Positions 18,666 to 26,240 of a stretch of DNA of 64,000 nucleotides are shown here, in pieces (the first letter of the stretch is position 1; every line of letters begins with the position of its first letter). The stretch covers positions 107,716-171,715 of the forward strand of contig CAVSRM010000019.1 in NCBI GenBank assembly GCA_963730365.1, read 5' to 3'. Both the position numbers and the translations under genes were made by a program. The DNA is from Fodinibacter sp963730365. GTDB taxonomy: Bacteria > Actinomycetota > Actinomycetes > Actinomycetales > Dermatophilaceae. Below the pieces are notes generated by a model, which was not told where the DNA came from, did not search any database, and saw nothing but the letters and a program-made list of their open reading frames with translations.

Positions 18666-19622
18666 GTGAGCGCCCCGATGGAGACGACCGCGCACCCGAC
18701 CCCCTATGTCGACCTCGACCGCGCCGCATGGGCGCGGTTGCGCGAGAGCCACCCCATGAGCCTCACCCAGGACGACCTCGCCAGGCTTCGCGGGCTGGGC
18801 GAGCTCCTCGACCTTCGCGAGATCGAGGAGGTCTACCTCCCCCTCTCCCGGCTCCTGCACTTCTACGTCGAGGCGGTGCACGGGCTGCGCCTGGCGACGA
18901 GCGAGTTCCTCGGCGAGCGACCCTCGCGCGTCCCCTTCGTCGTGGGAGTGGCGGGGTCCGTCGCGGCAGGGAAGTCGACGACCTCACGGATCCTCAAGGA
19001 GCTCATGAGCCGCTGGCCGCACACGCCGCGGGTCGAGCTCGTCACGACGGATGGCTTCCTCTATCCCAACGCCGAGCTCGAGCGCCGGGGGTTGCTGCAG
19101 CGCAAGGGCTTTCCGGAGTCCTACGACCGTCGAGCCCTCCTGGCGTTCATCGACGCCGTGAAGTCCGGCATGCCCCTCGTCGAGGCTCCGCGCTACTCAC
19201 ACCTCACCTACGACGTCGTGACCGACACCGTGCAGGTCGCCAAGCCCGACGTGCTCATCATCGAGGGCCTCAACGTCCTCCAGCCCCCCGGGGTGAGGGC
19301 GGACGGGTCCAGCACCGGCGCCATCTCCGACTACTTCGACTTCTCGGTCTACGTCGACGCCCCGTTGGCGGAGATCAGGGCGTGGTACGTCGGGCGGTTC
19401 CTCCGGCTGCGGGAGACCGCCTTCGCCGACCCGAAGTCGTACTTCCACCGGTATGCCGGGCTGTCCGACGACGCTGCTCGCGCCACGGCGCTGGGCATCT
19501 GGGAGGAGATCAACGAGCCCAACCTCGTGGAGAACGTCCTTCCCACCCGCGACCGGGCGACCCTCGTGCTGACCAAGGGTGCGGACCACGCCGTCACGGG
19601 AATCCGGCTCCGCAAGATCTGA
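18666..19622 (+). CDS. coaA: Pantothenate kinase type I (CoaA)
   Basis: About 318 residues. It phosphorylates pantothenate, the first and regulated step of CoA synthesis. The P-loop is VGVAGSVAAGKSTTSRIL, and VELVTTDGFLYPNAEL and LIIEGLNVLQ are typical of the type I (bacterial, CoA-inhibited) enzyme. No Shine-Dalgarno is present; a -10-like AACAAT ends 7 nt before GTG 18666, so I read the mRNA as leaderless. An ATG at 18657 would add three residues. The gene diverges from glmS. GATCTGAGGTCG occurs at the stop codon and again 26 nt later (19616-19627, 19642-19653). Confidence 0.93.
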   Translation: MSAPMETTAHPTPYVDLDRAAWARLRESHPMSLTQDDLARLRGLGELLDLREIEEVYLPLSRLLHFYVEAVHGLRLATSEFLGERPSRVPFVVGVAGSVAAGKSTTSRILKELMSRWPHTPRVELVTTDGFLYPNAELERRGLLQRKGFPESYDRRALLAFIDAVKSGMPLVEAPRYSHLTYDVVTDTVQVAKPDVLIIEGLNVLQPPGVRADGSSTGAISDYFDFSVYVDAPLAEIRAWYVGRFLRLRETAFADPKSYFHRYAGLSDDAARATALGIWEEINEPNLVENVLPTRDRATLVLTKGADHAVTGIRLRKI

Positions 19623-19673
19623 GGTCGAGTAGACGCGGCACGATCTGAGGTCGCGCCGACGCCCGCAGACGGC

Positions 19674-20402
19674 TCAGTACCAGTGCGGGTAGCGGCTGTT
19701 CCAGAAGTCGAGCGCGTTGCACGGGGTGCCGTAGGACTTCTTGATGTAGTCCAGGCCCCACCTGATCTGGGTCACCGGGTTGGTCCGCCAGTCGCCGCCC
19801 ATGGTGGCCATCTTGTCGCCCGGGAGGGACTGGGGGATGCCGTAGGCCCCGCTCGAGGAGTTCTCCGCCTTGTAGTTCCAGTCGCTCTCGCCGATCCAGA
19901 GCTGGTTGAGGCAGCCCCACTGACCCTCACCGAAGCCGTACTCCGGCATGATGATCCGAGCGGCTGCCTTCGGGTCCTGCTGGGCGTTGGCAATGATCTC
20001 CTTGCGCTCAGCCGCTCGAGCCGCCTTCTCGGCCTCGGCCTTGCGCTCCTTGGCCAGGGCCGCCGCCTTGGCCTTCTCGGCCGCGTCCGCCTTGGCGGCC
20101 ACAGCGGACTTCTGCGTGTTGCCCGCGGCGCGGTCTGCCGCGAGCCGGGCGTCGTCGGCCTGCTCGATCTGCAGCTCCTGCGTCGAGGCGCTGGAGGTCA
20201 GGGTGTCGACGGCGAAGGTGAGTGGCTCGGCGCTGGCAGCGCCCCCGGTGAGCGTGGCAGCGCCCACTCCCCCGGCCAGGACCGCAGCCGCGATGCCCGT
20301 CGTCACCACCGGGCGCGTGACCGCCGACCCCGTCGCACGACCGAGGCCCCGCTTCCGGGTGGCGGCGTGGCGGGGTGCGTGTCGCGCGGTGTAGTGCGGC
20401 AT
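19674..20402 (-). CDS. Secreted lytic transglycosylase-like protein
   Basis: 242 residues. The basic N-terminus is followed by a membrane/signal segment (VVTTGIAAAVLAGGVGAATLTGGAASA), so it is secreted or anchored. Residues about 85-140 are an Ala/Lys/Glu-rich coiled coil. The C-terminal 85 residues hold a goose-lysozyme/SLT-like fold: NQLWIGESDWNYKAENSSSGAYGIPQSLPG, where the Glu of GESDWN is the expected catalytic acid, then QIRWGLDYIKKSYGTPC. It would cleave or remodel peptidoglycan. This is the same small domain seen at the ends of actinobacterial Rpf-like and aggregation-promoting proteins. The gene is monocistronic. Confidence 0.85.
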   Translation of the reverse strand: MPHYTARHAPRHAATRKRGLGRATGSAVTRPVVTTGIAAAVLAGGVGAATLTGGAASAEPLTFAVDTLTSSASTQELQIEQADDARLAADRAAGNTQKSAVAAKADAAEKAKAAALAKERKAEAEKAARAAERKEIIANAQQDPKAAARIIMPEYGFGEGQWGCLNQLWIGESDWNYKAENSSSGAYGIPQSLPGDKMATMGGDWRTNPVTQIRWGLDYIKKSYGTPCNALDFWNSRYPHWY

Positions 20403-20487
20403 GGGGCGCGTGGGGCCTCTCGAAGGACGTCAGTGGATGGCACGATGGCGAGGCGGCGAGCGCCGTCGTTACCAAATTGAGATCTTC

Positions 20488-20493
20488 AGTCTA
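20488..20493 (-). promoter_or_regulatory. Promoter -10 box of the transglycosylase gene
   Basis: TAGACT on the minus strand in an AT-richer patch, giving a leader of about 78 nt. I looked for a c-di-AMP riboswitch, common before such genes, and the leader is too short and lacks its conserved segments. Confidence 0.45.
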
Positions 20494-20547
20494 GGGGTGC
20501 GCGGGGGCCCTCGGGAAATCGTCCGCTGAGGACGCCCTCAGGTTGAT

Positions 20548-20571
20548 GGCGGAGCGACCGGGCGCTCCGCC
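20548..20571 (-). terminator. Hairpin downstream of phoH-like gene
   Basis: A perfect 9-bp stem (GGCGGAGCG / CGCTCCGCC) with a 6-nt loop, 17 nt after the stop of the PhoH gene. No U-tract follows. Confidence 0.6.
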
Positions 20572-20588
20572 ACAAGACGCCTGCCCGG

Positions 20589-21941
20589 TCAGACCTCGAT
20601 GCCTTCCAGCAGGTCCGTGACCAGCGCGGCGATGGGGCTTCGCTCGGACCGGTTGAGGGTGACGTGGGAGAACAGGGGGTGCCCCTTGAGCGCCTCGACC
20701 ACGGCGACCACGCCGTCGTGGCGACCGACACGAAGGTTGTCACGCTGGGCGACGTCGTGGGTGAGCACGACCCTGGAGTTCTGCCCGATGCGCGACAGCA
20801 CGGTGAGCAGGACGTTGCGCTCGAGACTCTGCGCCTCGTCCACGATGACGAAGGCGTCGTGGAGGGACCGACCCCTGATGTGGGTGAGCGGAAGCACCTC
20901 GAGCATGCCCCGGTCGAGAACCTCCTCGACCACCTCGCGAGAGACGAGGGCCGACAGCGTGTCGAACACCGCCTGGCCCCAGGGGTTCATCTTCTCGGCC
21001 TCGGATCCGGGAAGGTAGCCCAGCTCCTGACCGCCGACCGCGTACAGCGGACGGAAGACGACGACCTTGCGCTGCTGCCGGCGTTCCATGACGGCCTCGA
21101 GTCCTGCGCAGAGGGCGAGGGCCGACTTGCCGGTGCCGGCCCGGCCCCCGAGGCTCACGATCCCCACGTCCGGGTCGAGCAGGATGTCCAGCGCGATCCG
21201 CTGCTCCGCGCTGCGTCCGTGCAGGCCGAAGGCGTCCCGGTCACCCCGGACGAGGCGGACCTGCTTGTCGGCACCGACCCGCCCGAGGCCGGAGCCCCGC
21301 GGCGACAGGAGAACCAGGCCCGTGTGGCAGGGGAGGTCCGCCGCCTCGACGCTCTCCAGTCGGCCGTACTCGTAGAGGTGATCCATCTCCTCGGCCGTGA
21401 CGTCGAGCTCGGCCATCCCGGTCCATCCGGACTCCACCGCCAGCTCGGCCCGGTACTCCTCGGCGTCCAGTCCGCACGCCGAGGCCTTGACCCGCATGGG
21501 GAGGTCCTTGCTCACGATCGTCACGAGGCGCCCCTCGTTGGCCAGGTTGCGGGCCACTGCGAGGATCCGGGTGTCGTTGTCACCCAGGCGGAAGCCGGCC
21601 GGGAGCGCGGTGGGGTCGGTGTGGTTGAGCTCCACCCGCAGGGAGCCGCCCTCTTCGCCGACCGGGACCGGGGCGTCGAGACGACCGGCCTTGATCCGGA
21701 GATCGTCCAGCATCCGCAGCGCGGTCCTCGCGAAGTACCCGAGCTCGGGATGGTGTCGCTTGGCCTCGAGCTCGGTGACGACGACGACCGGGAGGACCAC
21801 CTCATGCTCCTTGAAGCGGGTGATCGACCGAGGGTCCGCCAGCAGGACGGAGGTGTCCAGGACATAGGTCCGGCGCGGCTCCTCACCCGGTGATGATCCG
21901 GCTGGGGTCGATCCGGCTGCGGGTCGGTTACTCGGGGCCAT
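20589..21941 (-). CDS. PhoH family protein with N-terminal PIN domain (PhoH2)
   Basis: 450 residues. The N-terminal PIN nuclease domain begins RTYVLDTSVLLADPRSI, and acidic residues of the active site are seen in VVTELEAKRHH and LGDNDTRILAVARNL. The C-terminal PhoH ATPase has the Walker A loop GRAGTGKSALALCAGLE and the later AFVIVDEAQSLERNVL. PhoH2 proteins of mycobacteria are RNA helicase-RNases; that is a family inference. ATG 21941 is preceded by AGGAG five nt away; a GTG at 21947 would sit directly on that site and is rejected. A GGTTC-ATC-GAACC dyad lies at 21970-21982. Confidence 0.9.
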   Translation of the reverse strand: MAPSNRPAAGSTPAGSSPGEEPRRTYVLDTSVLLADPRSITRFKEHEVVLPVVVVTELEAKRHHPELGYFARTALRMLDDLRIKAGRLDAPVPVGEEGGSLRVELNHTDPTALPAGFRLGDNDTRILAVARNLANEGRLVTIVSKDLPMRVKASACGLDAEEYRAELAVESGWTGMAELDVTAEEMDHLYEYGRLESVEAADLPCHTGLVLLSPRGSGLGRVGADKQVRLVRGDRDAFGLHGRSAEQRIALDILLDPDVGIVSLGGRAGTGKSALALCAGLEAVMERRQQRKVVVFRPLYAVGGQELGYLPGSEAEKMNPWGQAVFDTLSALVSREVVEEVLDRGMLEVLPLTHIRGRSLHDAFVIVDEAQSLERNVLLTVLSRIGQNSRVVLTHDVAQRDNLRVGRHDGVVAVVEALKGHPLFSHVTLNRSERSPIAALVTDLLEGIEV

Positions 21942-22105
21942 TGCCACTCCTGGGAGTCAAGGACATCGGTTCATCGAACCTACGACCGGCGTGACTGGGC
22001 CGGGAGGAGCAGCCCCCGCGTGTCGGCGGCCGCCGTGTGAACTTCAGGTCTCCCATGGTGCGGTTGTGATTCCTGTGACGACCGGGACGGGTGGGGCGAC
22101 CTGGC

Positions 22106-22867
22106 TCACGACCCGAAGCGGCGGTGCCGTTCGCCGTAGGCCCGCAAGGCGCGCAGGAAGTCGACCTTGCGGAAGTCGGGCCAGTAGGCCTCGCAGAAGT
22201 AGAACTCGCTGTGCGCGCTCTGCCAGAGCAGGAACCCGCCGAGCCGCTGCTCGCCCGACGTGCGGATGACGAGGTCGGGGTCGGGTTGACCCTTCGTGTA
22301 GAGGTGCTCCGCGATGTGCTCGACGTCGATCACCTCTGCCAGTTCCTCGATGCTCGTCCCCTTGGAGGCGTGCTCGTTGACGAGCGAGCGCACCGCGTCG
22401 GCGATCTCGCGCCGGCCGCCGTAGCCCACGGCCACGTTCACGAGCATCCCGTCGACGTCGGCGGTGCGGTCGCCGGCAGCCTTGAGCTGCCGTGCCGTGG
22501 CGTCCGGGAGCAGGTCGAGGGCACCGACGGTGTGGATCCGCCAGCGGTGAGCGTCCGCGAGCGTGTCGACCGCCCGGCCGATGATGTCGAGCAGCGGCGT
22601 GAGCTCGGGCTCCGGGCGGTTGAGGTTGTCCGTCGACAGCAGCCACAGGGTGACCACCTCGACACCGACCTCCTCGCACCACGAGAGCAGGTTGGCGATG
22701 TTGTCCGCCCCGGCCTGGTGGCCCTCGTTGGTGCCGGCTCCCCGAGCTCGGGCCCACCGTCGGTTGCCGTCGAGCATGACCCCGACATGGCGCGGGACGG
22801 GGGCGTTGGCGAGCTCCCTGGTCAGGCGGCGGGCGTAGGCGGCATACAGGACGTCACTCAGTCCCAT
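22106..22867 (-). CDS. Isoprenyl (cis-prenyl) transferase
   Basis: 253 residues of the UppS fold. The catalytic motif is VGVMLDGNRRWAR with Asp33; NIANLLSWCEEVGVEVVTLWLLSTDNLNR and DLVIRTSGEQRLGGFLLWQSAHSEFYF are typical. It chains isopentenyl diphosphate in cis. Actinobacteria have two such genes, a short-chain Z-FPP type and the decaprenyl type. The placement beside a hemolysin-III gene, as for the mycobacterial short-chain enzyme, favours the former, but the product length cannot be read from sequence. GGGAGGA stands 8 nt before the ATG. Confidence 0.9.
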   Translation of the reverse strand: MGLSDVLYAAYARRLTRELANAPVPRHVGVMLDGNRRWARARGAGTNEGHQAGADNIANLLSWCEEVGVEVVTLWLLSTDNLNRPEPELTPLLDIIGRAVDTLADAHRWRIHTVGALDLLPDATARQLKAAGDRTADVDGMLVNVAVGYGGRREIADAVRSLVNEHASKGTSIEELAEVIDVEHIAEHLYTKGQPDPDLVIRTSGEQRLGGFLLWQSAHSEFYFCEAYWPDFRKVDFLRALRAYGERHRRFGS

Positions 22868-22993
22868 GTGCGCAGTCCTCCCGCGTCCCAGGGCCGTCCG
22901 GCGGCTCCGGGTCGGCCTGGGCCACGCTACTCGTGACCGCGCCTCCGTGGTCGCAACAGGGCGTCCTGAGGCTGCGAACGTCGGCGACCGCGG

Positions 22994-23013
22994 AACCTAC
23001 GGTGGCGTAGGTT
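22994..23013 (+). promoter_or_regulatory. Perfect palindromic operator on the trhA promoter
   Basis: AACCTACG - GTGG - CGTAGGTT. The right arm contains the presumed -10 box TAGGTT (23008-23013), only 9-12 nt before the start codon. A repressor bound here would cover the promoter. The shape suits a TetR-type dimer. Confidence 0.7.
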
Positions 23014-23024
23014 AAGGTGGGGTG

Positions 23025-23738
23025 ATGAACGTCGACCCCAGCCGGAGCCCTGAGGCAGGCCGACTCGAAGCCTTCGAGGAGCGGGTGGAGGCCGCCGTCC
23101 TCAAGGTCAAGCCCAAGCTGCGCGGGTGGCTGCACGCCGGCATGACACCGGTGGCACTGGTTGCCGGCATCGTGCTCATCGTGCTCGCCGGTACCGCCCG
23201 GGAGAAGGTGTCGGCCGCCGTCTTCGGCGGCACCGCCGTGCTGCTCTTCGCGACGTCGGCGGTCTACCACCGGGGCACCTGGTCCCCGCGCGTCGACGGA
23301 GTGCTCCGTCGCTTCGACCACTCGAACATCTTCCTCATCATCGCCGGCAGCTACACCCCGTTCGCGCTCCTGCTCCCGCCGGACCAGGCCCGCACCCTGC
23401 TCCTCATCGTCTGGTCCGGGGCGATCATGGGCGTTGCCTTCCGCGTCTTCTGGGCCGGCGCGCCGCGGTGGCTCTACGTCCCCGTCTACATGCTCCTCGG
23501 GTGGGTGGCGATCTTCTACTTCCGTCCCCTCCTGGAGCACGGTGGCATCGCCGTCATGACCTGGGTCGTCATCGGTGGCGTCCTCTACAGCGTCGGCGCC
23601 CTGGTCTACGGCACCAAGCGACCGGACATCTCACCGCGATGGTTCGGGTTCCACGAGGTCTTCCACGCGCTGACCATCCTCGCGTTCACCGCGCACTTCG
23701 TCGCCGCGTCCCTGGCCCTGACCGGGCCGACGGCATAG
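23025..23738 (+). CDS. trhA: Hemolysin III family membrane protein (TrhA)
   Basis: 237 residues with seven predicted membrane spans, from WLHAGMTPVALVAGIVLIVLA to FHALTILAFTAHFVAASLAL. The PAQR/hemolysin III motif is seen in SAVYHRG (His and Arg), DHSNIFLIIAGSYTPFALL and the C-terminal HEVFHALTILAFTAHF, which supply the metal-binding His and Asp residues. The family affects membrane fluidity and energetics and is not a real haemolysin in most species. ATG 23025 has AAGGTGG before it; GTG 23022 is the next-best start. It diverges from the prenyl transferase gene. Confidence 0.9.
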   Translation: MNVDPSRSPEAGRLEAFEERVEAAVLKVKPKLRGWLHAGMTPVALVAGIVLIVLAGTAREKVSAAVFGGTAVLLFATSAVYHRGTWSPRVDGVLRRFDHSNIFLIIAGSYTPFALLLPPDQARTLLLIVWSGAIMGVAFRVFWAGAPRWLYVPVYMLLGWVAIFYFRPLLEHGGIAVMTWVVIGGVLYSVGALVYGTKRPDISPRWFGFHEVFHALTILAFTAHFVAASLALTGPTA

Positions 23739-23748
23739 TCGGCCTCCG

Positions 23749-23768
23749 GTCCGACGCTCTCGTCGGAC
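23749..23768. terminator. Hairpin between convergent trhA and mca operon
   Basis: GTCCGAC - GCTCTC - GTCGGAC, a perfect 7-bp stem with a 6-nt loop, 10 nt after the trhA stop and 14 nt from the stop of the small membrane protein gene. Confidence 0.6.
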
Positions 23769-23782
23769 TGTGGACCGACGGT

Positions 23783-24037
23783 CTAGTCGGCGTTGGCTTC
23801 CCGTTCCGGGGACGCCCCGGGCTTCCGGTCCGCGTCGTCCTGTCCCGAGGAGTCCTCGAGGTCGGCCGCGGTCGCCTGCGGCTCGTCCTTCCCGCGGTGC
23901 GCCTGCTGCTGGCGATAGGACATCCGCCGCATCCGCGCGTTCATGTTCCGCATGAGGAACCACAGGATCAGCGCCAGCAGGAAGAAGGCGACGAAGGCGA
24001 GGAAGCCGGGGCCGGCGTCGGTGGCCACGTCGTTCAT
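23783..24037 (-). CDS. Small single-span membrane protein
   Basis: 84 residues. A membrane span GFLAFVAFFLLALILWFLM (11-29) is followed by the basic RNMNARMRRMSYRQQQAHRGK and an acidic tail rich in Asp, Glu and Ser. I do not recognise a named family. Its ATG overlaps the mca stop (ATGA 24034-24037), so it is translationally coupled to mca, and small proteins of this layout follow mca in related genomes as far as I recall. A role near Mca at the membrane is inference only. Confidence 0.75.
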   Translation of the reverse strand: MNDVATDAGPGFLAFVAFFLLALILWFLMRNMNARMRRMSYRQQQAHRGKDEPQATAADLEDSSGQDDADRKPGASPEREANAD

Positions 24038-24972
24038 GGTGTGCGCTCCTTGCGGGTGTCGTGCTCGATGGTGAGTCCGGGCGAGGTCGCCAGCGCGTCG
24101 GCCTCGGCGAGGGTGCGAGGCAGTCCGGCGAAGAGGTCGTCCTCCCCGTCGACGATCGGGAGGTAGGACACCGCGGCCTCGAAGTCCTCGGTCGGCCAGA
24201 CCTGCGCCTGGACCTCGCGCGAGACACGGAACCAGGTGCCGTCGGGGTCGACCTGGGTCGCATGGGCCAGGAGCGCGGCGTCGCGACGGTCGAACCACTG
24301 CGCGCACTCGACCCTCGTGGTCACCGATCGGTCGGGGCGGGTCCAGTTCTCGAGCCACTCGGCGTACGGACTCTCCTCCTCGAGGGCCGTGAGCGCCTCG
24401 TGGAACGCCTCGATGCGTGCCCTGCTGAAGGTCTGGTTGTAGTAGATCTTCAATGGCTGCCAGGCCGGGCCGGCGTGCGGGTAGGCGGCGGCGTCCCCCG
24501 CCGCCACGAAGGCCGACATCGACACGTCGTGGCACATGATGTGGTCGGGGTGCGGGTAGCCGCCGTTCTCGTCGTAGGTCGTCATGACGTGGGGCCGGAA
24601 CCGACGGATCTCGCGGACCAGTGCCTCCGTCGTCACCTCGAGGGGCTCGAGGGCGAAGCACCCGTCGGGCAGCGGCGGGAGCGGGTCCCCCTCCGGCAGC
24701 CCCGAGTCGACGAAGCCCAGCCAGGTGTGGTCGACGCCCAACACCTCGCGAGCCGCCGCCATCTCGTCTCGACGCACCTGGGCGAGGTCACGGATGATGT
24801 GCGCGTCCTGCTTCAGGCGAGGGTTCAGCACGTCGCCGCGCTCGCCCCCGGTGCACGACACCACGAGCACCTCGTGGCCCTCGTCGACGTACCTGGCCAT
24901 CGTGGCCGCGCCCTTGCTGGACTCGTCGTCGGGGTGCGCGTGAACGCACATCAGGCGGAGCCGGTCGGACAC
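24034..24972 (-). CDS. mca: Mycothiol S-conjugate amidase Mca
   Basis: 312 residues of the PIG-L/LmbE zinc deacetylase fold. VHAHPDDESSKGAATMARY (His13, Asp16) and the later GGYPHPDHIMCHDVS give the zinc ligands. ARYVDEGHEVLVVSCTGGERGDVLNP and KIYYNQTFSRARIEAFHE separate Mca from its shorter paralogue MshB. It cleaves mycothiol conjugates to release mercapturic acids for export, a detoxification step found only in actinomycetes. GTG 24972 is the family start; the upstream part of the frame is not protein-like. Confidence 0.93.
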   Translation of the reverse strand: MSDRLRLMCVHAHPDDESSKGAATMARYVDEGHEVLVVSCTGGERGDVLNPRLKQDAHIIRDLAQVRRDEMAAAREVLGVDHTWLGFVDSGLPEGDPLPPLPDGCFALEPLEVTTEALVREIRRFRPHVMTTYDENGGYPHPDHIMCHDVSMSAFVAAGDAAAYPHAGPAWQPLKIYYNQTFSRARIEAFHEALTALEEESPYAEWLENWTRPDRSVTTRVECAQWFDRRDAALLAHATQVDPDGTWFRVSREVQAQVWPTEDFEAAVSYLPIVDGEDDLFAGLPRTLAEADALATSPGLTIEHDTRKERTP

Positions 24973-25014
24973 TGCAGGACCCTTCGGTGTGGCGGACTCG
25001 GGACGTGACCGAGA

Positions 25015-25443
25015 ATGAGCATCCATCCTCTCACCGCGGGAGGAGCCCCCGAAACCAGGATCCCCATGCCGCTCCCCCACCCCGCCCCCGGAACGACCCG
25101 TTGGTGGGTCATCGGCACCCTCGGCTGCCTCGCTGCCCTCGCTGTCATCGTCTGGTGGGGGTTCGCCTCGACGGTCGGCAGTGTCCGCCCCGAGGTGACC
25201 GGGTACGTCGTGGAGTCCGACTCCTCGATGACGGTCGACTACGACCTCCACCGACCAGCGGGCACGGCCGTGGTCTGTGTGGTCGTGGCGCTGGACAACG
25301 GCAAGGGTCGGGTGGGCGCCGTCGAGGACCGGATCACCGCGGACGGGCCCAGCTCGGTCCACCGCCAGGTGCAGGTCCGCACGAGCGCCCGGGCCGTGAC
25401 CGGCGTCGTGGACTCCTGCACCCGGGTCACCGAGGCCCCCTGA
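25015..25443 (+). CDS. DUF4307 domain-containing membrane protein
   Basis: 142 residues. A Pro-rich N-terminus is followed by one span (WWVIGTLGCLAALAVIVWWGF, about 30-50) and an extracytoplasmic beta-rich domain: VRPEVTGYVVESDSSMTVDYDLHRPAGTAVVCVVVALDN. This is the DUF4307 layout, actinobacterial, of unknown function, and often adjacent to mca and greA. ATG 25015 is used; MPLPHPAPG at codon 18 is a possible later start. It diverges from mca. Confidence 0.85.
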   Translation: MSIHPLTAGGAPETRIPMPLPHPAPGTTRWWVIGTLGCLAALAVIVWWGFASTVGSVRPEVTGYVVESDSSMTVDYDLHRPAGTAVVCVVVALDNGKGRVGAVEDRITADGPSSVHRQVQVRTSARAVTGVVDSCTRVTEAP

Positions 25444-25502
25444 CGGGCCTCATGGCGGGTCCGGCACGGCACCGCCGCCCCTACCGCCCCGGACCTGGCG
25501 GA

Positions 25503-25531
25503 TTCGCAATACGTGCGGTCATTGCTAGAAT
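25503..25531 (+). promoter_or_regulatory. greA promoter
   Basis: -35-like TTCGCA (25503-25508) and -10 TAGAAT (25526-25531) with 17 nt between, plus an extended -10 TGC. It is the most AT-rich point of the gap, and a start about 25538 gives a leader near 130 nt. I saw no riboswitch in that leader. Confidence 0.7.
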
Positions 25532-25666
25532 GGTGGTTTCCAATCTCGGGTCTGGGTCCGATGGAGTCGCCGGATGAAACGGCGAATCGGACCCGGGCCC
25601 GTTGCCGTAGCCCGACGGCGCCCCACGCACGGCGCCCGGCGGGACCCACGACCCAGGAGTAGTCAC

Positions 25667-26155
25667 GTGACCCAGACAGCCAACAAGGCGAGCTACCTCA
25701 CGCAGGGGGCATTCGACCGTCTCAAGGCCGAGCTCGACGAGCTGTCGGGCCCGGGCCGCACCGACATCGCCAAGAAGATCGAGGCCGCGCGCGAGGAGGG
25801 AGACCTCAAGGAGAACGGCGGCTACCACGCCGCGCGCGAGGAGCAGGGGAAGATGGAGGCCCGCATCCGCCAGCTCACCCAGCTGCTCGAGACGGCGACC
25901 ATCGGTGAGACCCCTCCCGACGACGGCGTCGTCGAGCCGGGCATGGTCGTGACGGTCGAGATGTTCGGCGACGAGGAGACCTTTCTCCTCGGGTCACGCG
26001 AGATCAACGACGACACCATGCAGGTCTACTCCGAGAAGTCCCCGATCGGGGAGGCCGTCAACGGCGCCACGATCGGTGAGACGGTGACCTACGAGGCCCC
26101 CAACGGCAAGACGATCGAGGTCAAGGTGCTCGCCACCAAGCCCTACACCGGCTGA
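25667..26155 (+). CDS. greA: Transcription elongation factor GreA
   Basis: 162 residues. The coiled-coil finger that enters the polymerase secondary channel holds AAREEGDLKENGGYHAAREEQGKMEARIRQL, with the conserved acidic tip DLKEN. The C-terminal FKBP-like domain ends YEAPNGKTIEVKVLATKPY. It rescues backtracked RNA polymerase by stimulating transcript cleavage. GTG 25667 has AGGAG seven nt upstream. It sits alone between its own promoter and a strong terminator. Confidence 0.96.
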   Translation: MTQTANKASYLTQGAFDRLKAELDELSGPGRTDIAKKIEAAREEGDLKENGGYHAAREEQGKMEARIRQLTQLLETATIGETPPDDGVVEPGMVVTVEMFGDEETFLLGSREINDDTMQVYSEKSPIGEAVNGATIGETVTYEAPNGKTIEVKVLATKPYTG

Positions 26156-26171
26156 TCGCGCGCCGACGCCC

Positions 26172-26211
26172 CGAGCGCCCGGCCCCACTCTCTGGTGGGG
26201 CCGGGCGCTCG
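26172..26211 (+). terminator. greA terminator
   Basis: A perfect 17-bp stem (26172-26188 with 26195-26211) and the 6-nt loop TCTCTG, 16 nt after the greA stop. It probably also serves the convergent hydrolase pseudogene, which ends at 26241. Confidence 0.88.
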
Positions 26212-26240
26212 CTCGTCACGGCACCCGGTCGTCAGGTGGA

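Noticed and set aside
19616..19653. GATCTGAGGTCG direct repeat after coaA
   Set aside because: Only 12 bp and two copies, one overlapping the coding end. Likely a small duplication with no function that I can support.
20403..20500. c-di-AMP riboswitch before the transglycosylase gene
   Set aside because: The leader is about 78 nt and lacks the conserved segments of that riboswitch class.
21970..22085. Several TGTGA motifs upstream of phoH as a possible CRP site
   Set aside because: They are direct, not inverted, repeats and do not form the TGTGA-N6-TCACA palindrome.
25532..25666. Riboswitch or leader peptide before greA
   Set aside because: The leader is about 130 nt, but no known fold and no convincing short frame with a ribosome binding site was seen.
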